DNA of 64,000 bases from a virus: positions 1 to 64,000 of the IMG/VR virus record IMGVR_UViG_3300042892_002240. The stretch is one strand, 5' to 3'. The position numbers were made by a program, and so were the translations under genes. The notes below the pieces were generated by a model, which saw only the letters and a program-made list of their open reading frames with translations, did no database searches and was not told where the DNA came from. Shown here piece by piece: positions 25,456 to 35,413 of this stretch. Position 1 is the first letter of the stretch, and the number at the start of each line of letters is the position of its first letter.

Positions 25456-27837
25456 ATGAGTAACAACTTATCCCAGTCTGGTGCTGAAGGTTCAATTGGC
25501 GGCTTTGGTAGCCGCCTTATGAAGGCTGTCGGGCAAGGGCTCTCTATTAACCCACAGTCTTTATCAGGCGCAGACAAGAGCATTGACGCCCTCTTAGGGA
25601 AACTTAAAAAAGTACAAGCTCAACTGGATGGTATTAATAAGTCTGCCGCTGCCGCGGGTCTTTCTTTAGCTGGGGTAAACACCACAACAGCAACAACTAT
25701 TCAAGGTGCCGCTGGCACCAACGTGGCTGGTGGACCCACCCCTTCTGGTGGTGGGTCTAAGCCCACAAAAATGATTAGCACTTTAAAAAGTGCTGGTGCA
25801 GAATTTTTAGGTATTGGTGGTGACCCTCTTGCAAAAGCAGCATCTTCATTAGGAGTTGAAGGCTTTGCTAAAGCTAACCCTTACGTAGCTGTTGCTGCAG
25901 CTGGCACCAAAATGATAAACATGGGTATTAGCGCCGCTAACAAAAGCATGGCTAAAAACCGAGATTACACTTTGCAAGCAGACCGCACGTCAGTCTTGTA
26001 CCAACAAATGCATGGTTTAACGCAATTGGGTGTTAGCACTAAATACAGAATGCCATTAACAGACTACCGTCTTGGTGCGGGTGGTATTGAAGACATTATG
26101 GCTATGGAATCTGCTACCGGTATTAGTGGTGTCCAGCAAGCTTCAAGTATTGAAGCCATGCGCACTATGAGTGGATATGGTTTAAGTACGGGGGATGTTA
26201 CCAACATGATTGGTAATTTGGCTTCCCCTGGTACTGCTAACCAGATGTTCATGATGGGTGGAATTGGGTTAATTGGTCCTGGCGGAAAACAAAGATCAAT
26301 GATGGACGTAATGAAAAGCATTGTGCAAAGCGCAGGACTTACTGATAAAAAAATGGTTGATTCTGCGTTTGCTCCAGGTTCTGTAACCCGTTCAAAATTA
26401 AAGCAAATGGGTGTCCCTGATTCAATGATTACCCAAGTACTTCAATACGCTAAACAAAACATTACTTACAAAGAAAAGGGTGGCAAAGGACTATACGATC
26501 CTAGTGTTAAAGCACAAAGACAAACTATGGGTATTGAAGGAAACTTTGCAACTCAAGTTGAAGAAACTCAAAGATTAGAAACTAAAAGAAGTGAAAACTA
26601 TTCTCGTCGGCAAGTAGATAACTACGCCGAACTTGAGAAACAAACTCAAAGTTTGACTAAAATGTTTGGTGCCTTAGAAGACACTTTATCTGGGTTAATT
26701 GGCGGCATTGGTTCTCAAAAAATTGCAACTTCTATTTTTACAGGCTCAACAGGGTTTTTGGGTGACCCCCCAAGTGGATCGGGTGGTGGTACTAAGCCCG
26801 CTGTTTCAAACGCAAAAAAAGAAGTTAAAAGTAGCAACAAGAGCGACGACAGTATTTACGTACCAATTGAAGGTGCTGGCCGTGTTTCTATTTCAAAACT
26901 TAAATCACGTGAAGATTTTAAAAAAGTACACCCAAAACTACAAGAACGAGTACTTGGTCTACTACGAGCCCACCCAGAAGTTGGGTATGGTGGTGGGTAC
27001 AGAGATGACGATTTCCAAGAAGTTTTGTTTAAAAACAACTACAGCAAAACGTCTTTGTCAAAAGCTGAATATGACGGTTTAGACGCTGCTTCTAAAAAAG
27101 ATTACAAACAATGGGGTGGCACTTACTGGGTTAAAAAAGCAGGCGGGCATGATGTTGCTGCTCCTGGCCGCTCTATGCACAAACTTGGGTTAGCAGTTGA
27201 CTTAGGAAGTTCTAAAGCTGCAGAAGACGCAATTCGTAAATTTGCAGCAAACTATCAATTGCGACATGCTGGTGCTCGTAACGAAGTCTACCACGTAGGT
27301 CCTTCTGACCTACCTGAGTCAAGAGAGACATATGAAGCACGTGGTGCAACATGGGGGTACGGCACAGATGGTCCAACCCCTAAAGATTCAAGTTCGGATG
27401 CTGGTTCAGTAGGTGCTACACCTATTGCAGCCAGTGGCTCAGGTGTCAGCGCCTTAGAACCTCCCGCAGCGGAGGGTTATGGAGCATCTGGAATGGAACA
27501 CAGGCCTTACCAGAACATATCTACAAGAGTTGCAGCTGATGTTGGTGGGTCAATAAACGCTAGTAGAACACCTTCTATGTCTATGCCAGCAGCTTCGTCA
27601 GTTAAATTGGGGGATCCAGAACCAATTCAAACTCTTGAAACAACCCGAATGGTTAGATCAAACTCTAGTCAAAGTGGTCAAAGTGTTTCAGTAGTAAAAA
27701 GCGGAACTACTATAAATCTAAGTCCAACAATAAACATCTCTGGTGCTGGTTCAAAGGCAGACTTAAAAAAGATTGCAAATGAACTTATTACATTAATGCG
27801 CCATGAAGTGGAGTTAGAAAGTTTGAGAGGAAGATAA
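25456..27837 (+). CDS. Tape measure protein with M15 peptidase domain
   Basis: A 793-residue protein in the tape-measure position. Residues 1-450 are Ala/Gly/Ser-rich with helical and hydrophobic segments (VAVAAAGTKMINMGISAA). Residues of about 490-625 form a D-Ala-D-Ala carboxypeptidase-like M15 domain with SMHKLGLAVDLG (H575, D582) and EVYH (E610, H613). The C-terminal 170 residues are low complexity, ending in a coiled-coil-like helix. The peptidase probably opens peptidoglycan during DNA entry. At about 0.15 nm per residue, 793 residues would give a tail of roughly 120 nm. AAGGAGG precedes the ATG. Confidence 0.85.
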   Translation: MSNNLSQSGAEGSIGGFGSRLMKAVGQGLSINPQSLSGADKSIDALLGKLKKVQAQLDGINKSAAAAGLSLAGVNTTTATTIQGAAGTNVAGGPTPSGGGSKPTKMISTLKSAGAEFLGIGGDPLAKAASSLGVEGFAKANPYVAVAAAGTKMINMGISAANKSMAKNRDYTLQADRTSVLYQQMHGLTQLGVSTKYRMPLTDYRLGAGGIEDIMAMESATGISGVQQASSIEAMRTMSGYGLSTGDVTNMIGNLASPGTANQMFMMGGIGLIGPGGKQRSMMDVMKSIVQSAGLTDKKMVDSAFAPGSVTRSKLKQMGVPDSMITQVLQYAKQNITYKEKGGKGLYDPSVKAQRQTMGIEGNFATQVEETQRLETKRSENYSRRQVDNYAELEKQTQSLTKMFGALEDTLSGLIGGIGSQKIATSIFTGSTGFLGDPPSGSGGGTKPAVSNAKKEVKSSNKSDDSIYVPIEGAGRVSISKLKSREDFKKVHPKLQERVLGLLRAHPEVGYGGGYRDDDFQEVLFKNNYSKTSLSKAEYDGLDAASKKDYKQWGGTYWVKKAGGHDVAAPGRSMHKLGLAVDLGSSKAAEDAIRKFAANYQLRHAGARNEVYHVGPSDLPESRETYEARGATWGYGTDGPTPKDSSSDAGSVGATPIAASGSGVSALEPPAAEGYGASGMEHRPYQNISTRVAADVGGSINASRTPSMSMPAASSVKLGDPEPIQTLETTRMVRSNSSQSGQSVSVVKSGTTINLSPTINISGAGSKADLKKIANELITLMRHEVELESLRGR

Positions 27838-29657
27838 TGGCAGACGGTTACAGAAATAATGGGTTGTTTAAAATTGACCCAGATCTTGAAAAAGCAAGAG
27901 ATCGTGGCATCGTTAACCCACCTTTTTTATACCCACCTAAGACAGTTCGGTTTTTAGACGCTCAAGATTCATTAGATGGTGTTGCCGCAGGTGAATTTAA
28001 ATCATATGAGCTACAACGAGGTTACTTGAGAAATTTAGCTCAACCAATGATGGGCGAAACACCAATTAATAAATGTAACTTTCAATTTAACCCACAAGAT
28101 ATTAGGCAAAGCGTTCAAATGCGCGAAGACATGTATTTAGCAGTACTGCAGGACCCTGTGCAACTTTCACAGCCCATTGGCGCTCAAATGAACTTCCAAT
28201 TTGACTTGTTGTTTGATAGACAAATGGAAGTAGCACGAGGACTAGGTGGGGCTGGTGTGAGTGAAGAAGTGGCTGACCAAATTGGTGTTATGAGGGATTT
28301 AAAAGTGCTGTACGCTGCCATTGGTCAAGGTTTATCTGAAGGTATGGTTGAAAGCCAACTAAAAGCATTACAAGATGGTGCTACTAGAGTTTATGGTAAT
28401 AACAACCCAGCCACCACCCCAGACAATGGGGATGATGCCGAAACTCCCGTTGCACCAACTTTCTCAGCATTTGATGAGCTTGGTACGCAAAACGGCACCG
28501 ACTTTTTAAATATGAATACTGGAAACGCGGCTTTTCTTATGCCAAACCCAGTGCGTTTAATGTTTGCATCTTTGTTTATGCTAGACGGATTTGTTACCGC
28601 AACTAATGTTGAATTCTTAAAGTTCAGCACTAAAATGGTGCCTGTAACTTGCAAAGTAAGCATTTCAATGATGGCTGTATACATTGGATTTGCAAGAAAA
28701 GACACATTTTTAACTACACAATTTCAATCAGCAGCTGATGCTGAAAATGAAGCAAGACGAGCCGATGAAGCAGGGAGTAGGGAACTTCTTGAAGCTTTAA
28801 ACATCACAGGTAAGTCTGTTACGTGGGGGTTTAACTGGGAGTTTACCAAAGGGATGGCGAACGACGGAACACTAAGTGGTCAAACAGATGTTGACAATTT
28901 TGAAGTATTTCCCGCTAATCCTAATGATATTAACAACGGTAACCCTTTAACGGTTGGCCTTGCTGTAAAAACAAAACCATCAAAATACGTTAATACTAAT
29001 AACAACGCCCCCGAAGAACTTAATGAAAACTTTGTTTTTAGATTTGATAAAGTTAAACCTAAAAGGGGCAGCGGACGAGACACTGATGAAATTTTAAGAT
29101 TATACGAAGAAGACGCTCAATTTACTGTATCTTATAATTGGTCGTGCAGAATATATGGAGACCCAACACGAAACTCTACTAATGGTGGGTGGTTAAACAC
29201 AACAGATCCTAACCGTATTATAATAGCCGCAACTGAAGAACAATCTTGGATTAATAAACGTTTTTCTGACAGTGTTTCTAGGGCGCTTGATGACAACAAT
29301 GATTGTGTGTTGCTTGGATTATACCAAGGTTCTAAAAGTGCTTCAAGCAAAAGCGAGTGGGGTGCGGGAACAAGTGGGGATAACCATGGTGACTCTAACG
29401 CTCGTAGATTACTAATTCGTGGTAAGCGGGGAAAAGTAGCTGAATTAACAAATGGTGCTGCTTCTGCTAGACAAAACGCAAACGGATCCGGGTACTACAT
29501 AGTTGTTTGGCAACTTGAAATGACAGGGCTTGTTGCTGGATTGCGCCCTCACTCGAGGCCTGCCCCAGAACAACAATGTATCGTACAAATAAAAAACTCT
29601 AGCGAGAGATTATACATAAATTATAACAACTTAGATTGGACAGCTGGAGGTTCCTAA
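27837..29657 (+). CDS. Baseplate/hub protein, CIS-tube-like
   Basis: A 606-residue protein. The segment CNFQFNPQDIRQSVQMRED ... MNFQFDLLFDRQMEV resembles the N-terminal domain of contractile injection system tube-adaptor proteins (Afp7/Pvc7 type), where FNP..I and a LxFD strand recur. It lies directly before a LysM protein, and in Afp7-like proteins these two domains are fused. The middle and C-terminal parts (about 220-600) are unassigned. Probably sits between tube and spike. Confidence 0.65.
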   Translation: MADGYRNNGLFKIDPDLEKARDRGIVNPPFLYPPKTVRFLDAQDSLDGVAAGEFKSYELQRGYLRNLAQPMMGETPINKCNFQFNPQDIRQSVQMREDMYLAVLQDPVQLSQPIGAQMNFQFDLLFDRQMEVARGLGGAGVSEEVADQIGVMRDLKVLYAAIGQGLSEGMVESQLKALQDGATRVYGNNNPATTPDNGDDAETPVAPTFSAFDELGTQNGTDFLNMNTGNAAFLMPNPVRLMFASLFMLDGFVTATNVEFLKFSTKMVPVTCKVSISMMAVYIGFARKDTFLTTQFQSAADAENEARRADEAGSRELLEALNITGKSVTWGFNWEFTKGMANDGTLSGQTDVDNFEVFPANPNDINNGNPLTVGLAVKTKPSKYVNTNNNAPEELNENFVFRFDKVKPKRGSGRDTDEILRLYEEDAQFTVSYNWSCRIYGDPTRNSTNGGWLNTTDPNRIIIAATEEQSWINKRFSDSVSRALDDNNDCVLLGLYQGSKSASSKSEWGAGTSGDNHGDSNARRLLIRGKRGKVAELTNGAASARQNANGSGYYIVVWQLEMTGLVAGLRPHSRPAPEQQCIVQIKNSSERLYINYNNLDWTAGGS

Positions 29658-29658
29658 T

Positions 29659-29901
29659 ATGGCTACATACACTAGTTCTAACCGATACAGATTGTCCGTA
29701 GCAAACACCACCGCTGATAGGGTTGCTTACACAACACGTAGCTACTACCAATACACTTCCAAACAAGGTGACACTTTTCAAATCATTGCTTCAAAAATCT
29801 TAAATGATGGTACACGCTATTGGGAAATTGCAGATTTTAATCCTCAAATTCAATGGCCGGATGTAATTCCTGCTGGAACAACCCTTCGGATACCTAGATG
29901 A
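29659..29901 (+). CDS. LysM-domain baseplate protein
   Basis: An 80-residue protein whose residues 30-80 form one LysM motif (YTSKQGDTFQIIASKI ... YWEIADFNPQI ... IPAGTTLRIP). In contractile tails LysM proteins (T4 gp53 or Afp7 C-terminus) clamp the hub. Small size and operon position favour that role over cell-wall degradation. Overlaps the next gene by 4 bases. Confidence 0.88.
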   Translation: MATYTSSNRYRLSVANTTADRVAYTTRSYYQYTSKQGDTFQIIASKILNDGTRYWEIADFNPQIQWPDVIPAGTTLRIPR

Positions 29902-31061
29902 TTATCCATAGTGGCAACCCACTTTCTCCAAAAACCTATATTGCTTTACATAATGTTGAAGTTGACTATCATTCAATCCAACAAGCAACTTTAGACCTTT
30001 GTGTTAACAAACACGATATGGTTGTTTTAAAACTTGCAGGTATTCCTGCAAAATACATTACTGACTATATTGACGCACCAGTGAGATTAAATATATCTTC
30101 TGGGCCAGGTAGGTTTCAGGACTTTTGTGGACGTGTGTTGTACGTTGAACCCGAATCTGATAGCCGTGAGCCTCTTGTAAACAGAAGCCCTTTTCAAACA
30201 GTGCGTCTAGTTTGTTTTGGTGCATCAATGTCAATGATGGGCGCAAAAAGTAAACTTTGGGAAAATGTAAGTATTAAATCAATTGCTGAAGAGTTGTGTA
30301 ATACCTATCGGTTTAGCCTTGATGTAATTGATGACAACTTCATTTTACCTAGACTTATGCAAAAAGGTGAGTCTGACTGGGCTTTTTTAATTCGCATATG
30401 TGAAAAATACGGGTATTCCGTTACTGTCCATGGGACTCACATGCACATCTGGGACCCTTTTAAAGCCATTGGGAGGCGCCCCTCATACGAAGAGTTAACT
30501 TCTGTTTCTGCAAAAATTGCTGCGGCTCCAGGAAACATCCTCAGTTTTAAAGGTACTTTTGGGTACGTAACTCCACAAGGTTACTCAACTAACTACGAAG
30601 TTAGCTCGCTTGACAGTGATGGTGTTTCACAAACTGTTTCTAGCACTGCATTTTTAACGGGATCATGGTCTGGGGTTAACCACCCATCTAAATTTAACAA
30701 CGTAGTTTTAGAGGCTGTACAGACAATTGCAGAGGCTGAAAAAATAGTTGGTGCAAAAGAACGACGCACATTCCCGTTTAATGCAAGTGTAGAGATTAGC
30801 GCAGGTTCTGGAATTGTTCCCGGTGGAGTTGTTAAAGTAACTGGTTACAACTCACACTTTGACGGTTTGTGGTATGTTCGGGACGTAAAACATACCATTG
30901 GTGGCTCTAGTTATTTTACAAAACTAGAAATTAGTAGAGACTTTAATACCTCTGAATCTTTTGTAGTACCCCCAACACAACTAGCACAAGCAGCCCCAGA
31001 GCCTGAGTTTGTTGCAGGAGAATGGCGCGCAAGTTCAGAAAGAGTAAATGCGTATGTATAA
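29898..31061 (+). CDS. Baseplate hub protein (gpD / gp27-like)
   Basis: A 387-residue protein of the phage late control gpD family: KSIAEELCNTYRFSL followed by QKGESDWAFLIRICEKYGYS is the characteristic central motif (GES.W.FL..IA...G), and GVVKVTGYNSHFDGLWYVRD fits the C-terminal barrel. It forms the trimeric hub on which the spike sits. ATG in an ATGA overlap with the LysM gene. Confidence 0.9.
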   Translation: MIIHSGNPLSPKTYIALHNVEVDYHSIQQATLDLCVNKHDMVVLKLAGIPAKYITDYIDAPVRLNISSGPGRFQDFCGRVLYVEPESDSREPLVNRSPFQTVRLVCFGASMSMMGAKSKLWENVSIKSIAEELCNTYRFSLDVIDDNFILPRLMQKGESDWAFLIRICEKYGYSVTVHGTHMHIWDPFKAIGRRPSYEELTSVSAKIAAAPGNILSFKGTFGYVTPQGYSTNYEVSSLDSDGVSQTVSSTAFLTGSWSGVNHPSKFNNVVLEAVQTIAEAEKIVGAKERRTFPFNASVEISAGSGIVPGGVVKVTGYNSHFDGLWYVRDVKHTIGGSSYFTKLEISRDFNTSESFVVPPTQLAQAAPEPEFVAGEWRASSERVNAYV

Positions 31062-31812
31062 CGGGATGCAAATATATCGAGCAGTAGTAACTGCGTCGTC
31101 TTCAACTACTGGTTCTCTTTACGTTTCTATTCCATCAGTGCTTGGCACAAGCACAAGCATCGCTGTATCTACTATTGGCCGAGCAGCAGTATCTGGTGTA
31201 TGGGCTGTTCCTAATGTTGGGGAACAAGTCCTTGTAGCAGTAGAAGACGACAAGTTTTCTAATGTGTTTTTGTTGTACCCAGTTGAGCCTCCAGTAATCG
31301 CAGTTGAGCCTCCAGTAATCGCAGATGCGTCTGTTACTACAGATAAATTAGCCAATGCGTCTGTTACTACAGATAAATTAGCCGATGATTCAGTAGTAAA
31401 CGAAAACCTTGACATGTACCGCATGAGAGTTAGGCGGGTAACCCCACAAACTGTAGGCCCTTTATCAACTGGTCTTATTGAATTTGACACTTTAGATTTT
31501 GAAAAATACAATAATAACTCATGGATTGGGGGGCTTCCAAGTCAGGCAATTTTTCCCCAATCTGGATTATACGCAATTAGTGTAACAATAACTACAAGTG
31601 CTGCTGCTGGAACGCAAACCGCAATGCTTACAGTAGATAATTTTGTGTCTGCTACTCCGGTAACGTCTTTTGCGGGAGCTTTGTCAATAGTACTTACATG
31701 TAATATGTTTTTTTATGGCACAGAGGTACTTTCACTTAAAGTTGTTAATTCAAACAGCAGTTTGAGCAGATCATACACAGCAATGTTATCAATGATATTA
31801 CTAACGGAGTAA
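31048..31812 (+). CDS. OB-fold spike protein with receptor-binding-like end
   Basis: A 254-residue protein. Residues of about 8-85 (YRAVVTASSSTTGSLYVSIP ... VWAVPNVGEQVLVAVEDD) match the OB-fold of gpV/gp5 spike proteins. Then come duplicated linker units (VEPPVIA twice, DASVTTDKLAN-like twice) and a C-terminal beta-sandwich-like domain (about 125-254) typical of appendage tips. Start uncertain: ATG 31048, 31054 and 31066 are all in frame, with only a weak AAGAG upstream. Confidence 0.75.
   Translation: MRMYNGMQIYRAVVTASSSTTGSLYVSIPSVLGTSTSIAVSTIGRAAVSGVWAVPNVGEQVLVAVEDDKFSNVFLLYPVEPPVIAVEPPVIADASVTTDKLANASVTTDKLADDSVVNENLDMYRMRVRRVTPQTVGPLSTGLIEFDTLDFEKYNNNSWIGGLPSQAIFPQSGLYAISVTITTSAAAGTQTAMLTVDNFVSATPVTSFAGALSIVLTCNMFFYGTEVLSLKVVNSNSSLSRSYTAMLSMILLTE
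31282..31383 (+). repeat. Two tandem duplications in spike gene
   Basis: Two exact 21-base units (31282-31302 and 31303-31323) followed by two 30-base units (31324-31353 and 31354-31383, one base different). Both are in frame and encode the linker between the OB-fold and the C-terminal domain. Confidence 0.9.
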
Positions 31813-31814
31813 CT

Positions 31815-32225
31815 ATGAAAGCTATTAAAATTCCATTTCAATTTAGCGGTGGTAAGACTGCTACAACTTCATCTATGTCTGTGGCTACAGAGCAGAAAAT
31901 TGTAAACGTTCTTGTGACCCAAAAGTATGAACGTGTTATGCGCCACAAATACGGCTTTGGTATCCAAACTTTACTATTTGATGTAATAGATGAAATTGAG
32001 CTTACAGACCATATTGTAGAAGCAAAGCTAGATATCCAAGCGGCAGTTAGTGATGTATCTATCCTTGATGTAAAGCTTGCCCCAACAAACTCTATAGCGG
32101 CTTTTGGGTCACCAGAGACTACACTAGGTATAACAGTAGTTTACAAACTACCTTTAGGTTCCCCTCAATTAGTAAAGTTTGATGTAGTTTCCCCAACGAA
32201 TCTTACTGAAGATTCATTTATTTAG
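31815..32225 (+). CDS. Baseplate wedge protein (gp25-like)
   Basis: A 136-residue protein of the gpW/gp25 family. YERVMRHKYGFGIQTLLFD matches the typical E-R.M.P.FG......F motif, with the terminal strands ILDVKLAP and GITVVYKLP. It initiates sheath polymerisation at the baseplate. Two bases after the spike gene stop. Confidence 0.88.
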   Translation: MKAIKIPFQFSGGKTATTSSMSVATEQKIVNVLVTQKYERVMRHKYGFGIQTLLFDVIDEIELTDHIVEAKLDIQAAVSDVSILDVKLAPTNSIAAFGSPETTLGITVVYKLPLGSPQLVKFDVVSPTNLTEDSFI

Positions 32226-32234
32226 GAGTAAGAA

Positions 32235-33680
32235 ATGGCACTTGAAAGACCAGGGTTTGACTTTGCAAGCCGAGATTATTCAAATATTCGTAGAGACCTT
32301 TTAGCCCGAGCTGAAAGGACTGTACCGGAATGGACGGACAGAGACCCGTCTGACTTTTCTATGGTCCTAGTTGACATGTGGGCATACATGGGGGACATCC
32401 TCCATTACTACATTGACCGTGCTGCGGGAGAATCTTTTCTAGACACGGCTACTCAAAGAGAAAGTGTATTGGCCTTAGCTAACCTTTTTGATTACAAACC
32501 ACGCAATAGGACTGCAGCAAGAGCAACAGTTTACGTATCAAACTCAACTTCCTCGTCAGTTCCTATTGTTATCCCTGCTGAAACTGTGTTTTCTGGTTCT
32601 TTTAATAACACACTATACAATTTTTACTCAGAAAATGAAGTATCGGTTGCTGGTGGTGGAACAGTTGCGGTTACTGTAAAAGAAGGATCTATTATATCTG
32701 CAGAACAATTAACTACCTCTGCATCTGGTCAGATTGGGCAAAGGTATTCTCTTTCAAAAACAAATGTTATTCCAAATACTGTTCAGGTATCAGTAGACGA
32801 AGATGGTACTTCATATATAAACTGGACAAGGGTTGAAGACACCAACGTTGTCGCTTCTGGTGTTAACGCCTACGCTGTTTATGTAAACTCAGCAAATACA
32901 ACTGAAGTTGTTTTTGGCAACAGATTGAGTGGTCGTATTCCTCCAACTGGAGTAAAGATCCAAGCAAAGTACAAAATTACCAGTGGTTATTCTGGAAATG
33001 TTGGAACAAACTCAATTACTTCTATTAGGACTGCCATTTCTGGATTGTCGGTAGCTTCATCAACTTCTGCAGTTGGTGGGACTGACGGAGAAACAGTTGC
33101 GTCATTAAAAACGTCTATTAAATCAATTATCAAATCTCAAGATCGTGCAGTAACTTTAGGCGACTTTGTTAATAGAGCTTTGTTGGTTGATGGTGTGTAC
33201 AAAGCAGTATGTCAATTTGCCCCAAATGCTGGAGGTGGAAGTGTAACTGTTTATGCAATCCCCTACATTGCTGACTTCACTTCAGCTTCTGCAGGTTCCT
33301 ACGCATTAGAAACTGACACAAAGACAAGCATTAACACATCATTGCAAGCGGTGGCTACCTTGGGCGTAACAGTTACTACTGCAGCTTCTGTTACATTTGT
33401 TCCTAAATCAATTTCTGCATCAGTAACAATTAACAATTCATATGTGCAATCATCAGTTGTTACCGCTGTTACTGCTGCTTTAACTGACTTGTTTGAATTA
33501 GACAGCTTAGATTTTGGTGAAGCACTAAACCTTGGTGTTGTGTACAAAACAATTCATGGAATTGAAGGAGTTGAGTACTCAACTGTTGCACTCACTGGTA
33601 GTGATCCTACCAATATTCAATTTATGAAAAAAGGAAGTATTACAATTGTGCCTACTGGAGGAATTACTAGTTCGTCATGA
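32235..33680 (+). CDS. Baseplate wedge protein (gpJ / gp6-like)
   Basis: A 481-residue baseplate J-like protein: an N-terminal DFASRDYSNIRRDLLARAER segment, DPSDFSMVLVDMWAYMGDIL, then a repeated beta domain and SQDRAVTLGDFVNRALLVDG, which is characteristic of the family. It forms the wedge ring with the gp7/gpI partner encoded next. Overlaps the next gene by 4 bases (ATGA). Confidence 0.93.
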   Translation: MALERPGFDFASRDYSNIRRDLLARAERTVPEWTDRDPSDFSMVLVDMWAYMGDILHYYIDRAAGESFLDTATQRESVLALANLFDYKPRNRTAARATVYVSNSTSSSVPIVIPAETVFSGSFNNTLYNFYSENEVSVAGGGTVAVTVKEGSIISAEQLTTSASGQIGQRYSLSKTNVIPNTVQVSVDEDGTSYINWTRVEDTNVVASGVNAYAVYVNSANTTEVVFGNRLSGRIPPTGVKIQAKYKITSGYSGNVGTNSITSIRTAISGLSVASSTSAVGGTDGETVASLKTSIKSIIKSQDRAVTLGDFVNRALLVDGVYKAVCQFAPNAGGGSVTVYAIPYIADFTSASAGSYALETDTKTSINTSLQAVATLGVTVTTAASVTFVPKSISASVTINNSYVQSSVVTAVTAALTDLFELDSLDFGEALNLGVVYKTIHGIEGVEYSTVALTGSDPTNIQFMKKGSITIVPTGGITSSS

Positions 33681-35413
33681 CACGTAAATCTTTTACTCTT
33701 AGAAATATTAACTCTCCTTATGGTTCTTATTTAGCGTATCCATCAAATGGTGCTTCAGCACCTGGAATGGCCGCTAGGGCAGATGATGACACTCGTCTCC
33801 GTTCTGACGATATCCAGTTAGCACCAGTCCTCACATCTAACTTAATTCCAGGAACACCTGGTTCTTTGGTTGGCTTTTTTGGTGCTGAAGTAACAGACTA
33901 CACAAGCATTAACCTATCTTGGGCAGCACCCCTTGTTGAAACAATACCATCGTCAATCCCTGCTGCTACAAGAGTAATTATTGTTTATTCTGCTTTTGGA
34001 GAACCCCCAACTATTAGTGATGGGAACATCCTTGTAGACACTAACAACACAACCACGTACACTCATACTGTTCCTGAAGGGGTGTGGGCCTATTACACCA
34101 TATTTGTAAAATATGAGTCTATTGCTGGTGGAGCATTTTATGAAGCTGCTGAATCTTTGTCTGTTTTAGTACCTAAAAACTATGGTAGTTCTAGTGGCTT
34201 GTATTCAAAAATACCTTTGTATTACAGAATTTTAGATGGCGACATGGACTTTGGTGATGGGGGCCCCCTTAACAAGTACCTTTCAACTATTGGTTGGGAC
34301 ATTGACAAAGTAAGAACTGAAATTGATTATTTAATGACTTTTAAAGACCCGCAAATTGCGGATGGCCAAGCATTGGACTACTTAGCAAAAGACTTTGGAG
34401 TTAATTTAGAAAGTCGTGAATTAGGTGCTTATCGCCTTAGAAATATCCTAGGTAGCATTGGCACACTCCGCAGATCAATTGGAACTGTTTCCGGAATTGA
34501 AACGTTTATGACTGCTTTAACCGGCTCTAACGTAACAGTTGATACTGTAAACAAAGTTATAAAAGTGCACGCTCAAAGAATTAACTTAATTAAAGACCCA
34601 AACATATATTTTGGCCTTGACAGTGTTTTTGACATGGGTTCACCTGCAGGTGCATTTACAACGTCATATGACGCTGGATTTTATGACACTACGTCATACC
34701 CTGCTTCAGCAACCTTTGATGGTGGTTCTGCGTCAGCTACTGGTTCTGTTGGGACTAACCCAAACGCAAAATGGACAATAGCTTATGGAACAACAACTTC
34801 GTTGTTGTTAACTACAAACGACGATGTAAAAGTTAGCTATGGGGACACTTTCTATTTTTCTGTACAAGATTCATCAACCGTAAGTGCACAAGCAGCTATT
34901 ACAAAAGTTGGGCTATACACCTCTGGTGCTGTTGTGGTTGTTGAAGACTCTGCACCAAAAACTATTGGTAGTACAAAATATTGGAAGTTTGTAATTCCAA
35001 GTTCTGTTTCTGCTAACACCCCTGTTTTTCTAGGTATTACTTATCAAAACGCTTTAATTACTGACCCTGCGACGGCATTTAGAAGAATGCTGCTTGAAAG
35101 ATTTATTAATGGGCAGTACTTTGATGGTGACACAGTTTTAGGTGGGTGGCTTGTAGGTGCGTCATCTAACGTGTCTGATTACCGCTGGTATGACTCGGCC
35201 AGACCAGACGCAACTCAAGACACTTTAAGAAACAACTCTTTTTCTGTGTACAACGCCAACTACCAAAAAACTAAGGTAGTAGCAAACAGACTTCTAATGG
35301 ATATACTCCCAATTACACAACTTAGTACTAGCGCAACCCAATATAGTAATCAAGCTAGTATCCCAAGCCCTTTGTGGTCAATTAGGTTTAACTATGTTCC
35401 AGGAGACACATGA
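33677..35413 (+). CDS. Tail protein I-like baseplate wedge with FN3-like N-terminus
   Basis: A 578-residue protein. Residues of about 55-170 look like a fibronectin III domain (SINLSWAAPLVETIP ... YYTIFVKYE). Residues of about 180-290 (PLYYRILDGDMDFGDGGPL, GQALDYLAKDFGVNL, LRRSIGTVSGIETFM) match the P2 gpI tail protein family. The C-terminal domain (about 300-578) is unassigned beta structure, possibly attaching fibres. Completes the baseplate cluster. Confidence 0.85.
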   Translation: MTRKSFTLRNINSPYGSYLAYPSNGASAPGMAARADDDTRLRSDDIQLAPVLTSNLIPGTPGSLVGFFGAEVTDYTSINLSWAAPLVETIPSSIPAATRVIIVYSAFGEPPTISDGNILVDTNNTTTYTHTVPEGVWAYYTIFVKYESIAGGAFYEAAESLSVLVPKNYGSSSGLYSKIPLYYRILDGDMDFGDGGPLNKYLSTIGWDIDKVRTEIDYLMTFKDPQIADGQALDYLAKDFGVNLESRELGAYRLRNILGSIGTLRRSIGTVSGIETFMTALTGSNVTVDTVNKVIKVHAQRINLIKDPNIYFGLDSVFDMGSPAGAFTTSYDAGFYDTTSYPASATFDGGSASATGSVGTNPNAKWTIAYGTTTSLLLTTNDDVKVSYGDTFYFSVQDSSTVSAQAAITKVGLYTSGAVVVVEDSAPKTIGSTKYWKFVIPSSVSANTPVFLGITYQNALITDPATAFRRMLLERFINGQYFDGDTVLGGWLVGASSNVSDYRWYDSARPDATQDTLRNNSFSVYNANYQKTKVVANRLLMDILPITQLSTSATQYSNQASIPSPLWSIRFNYVPGDT

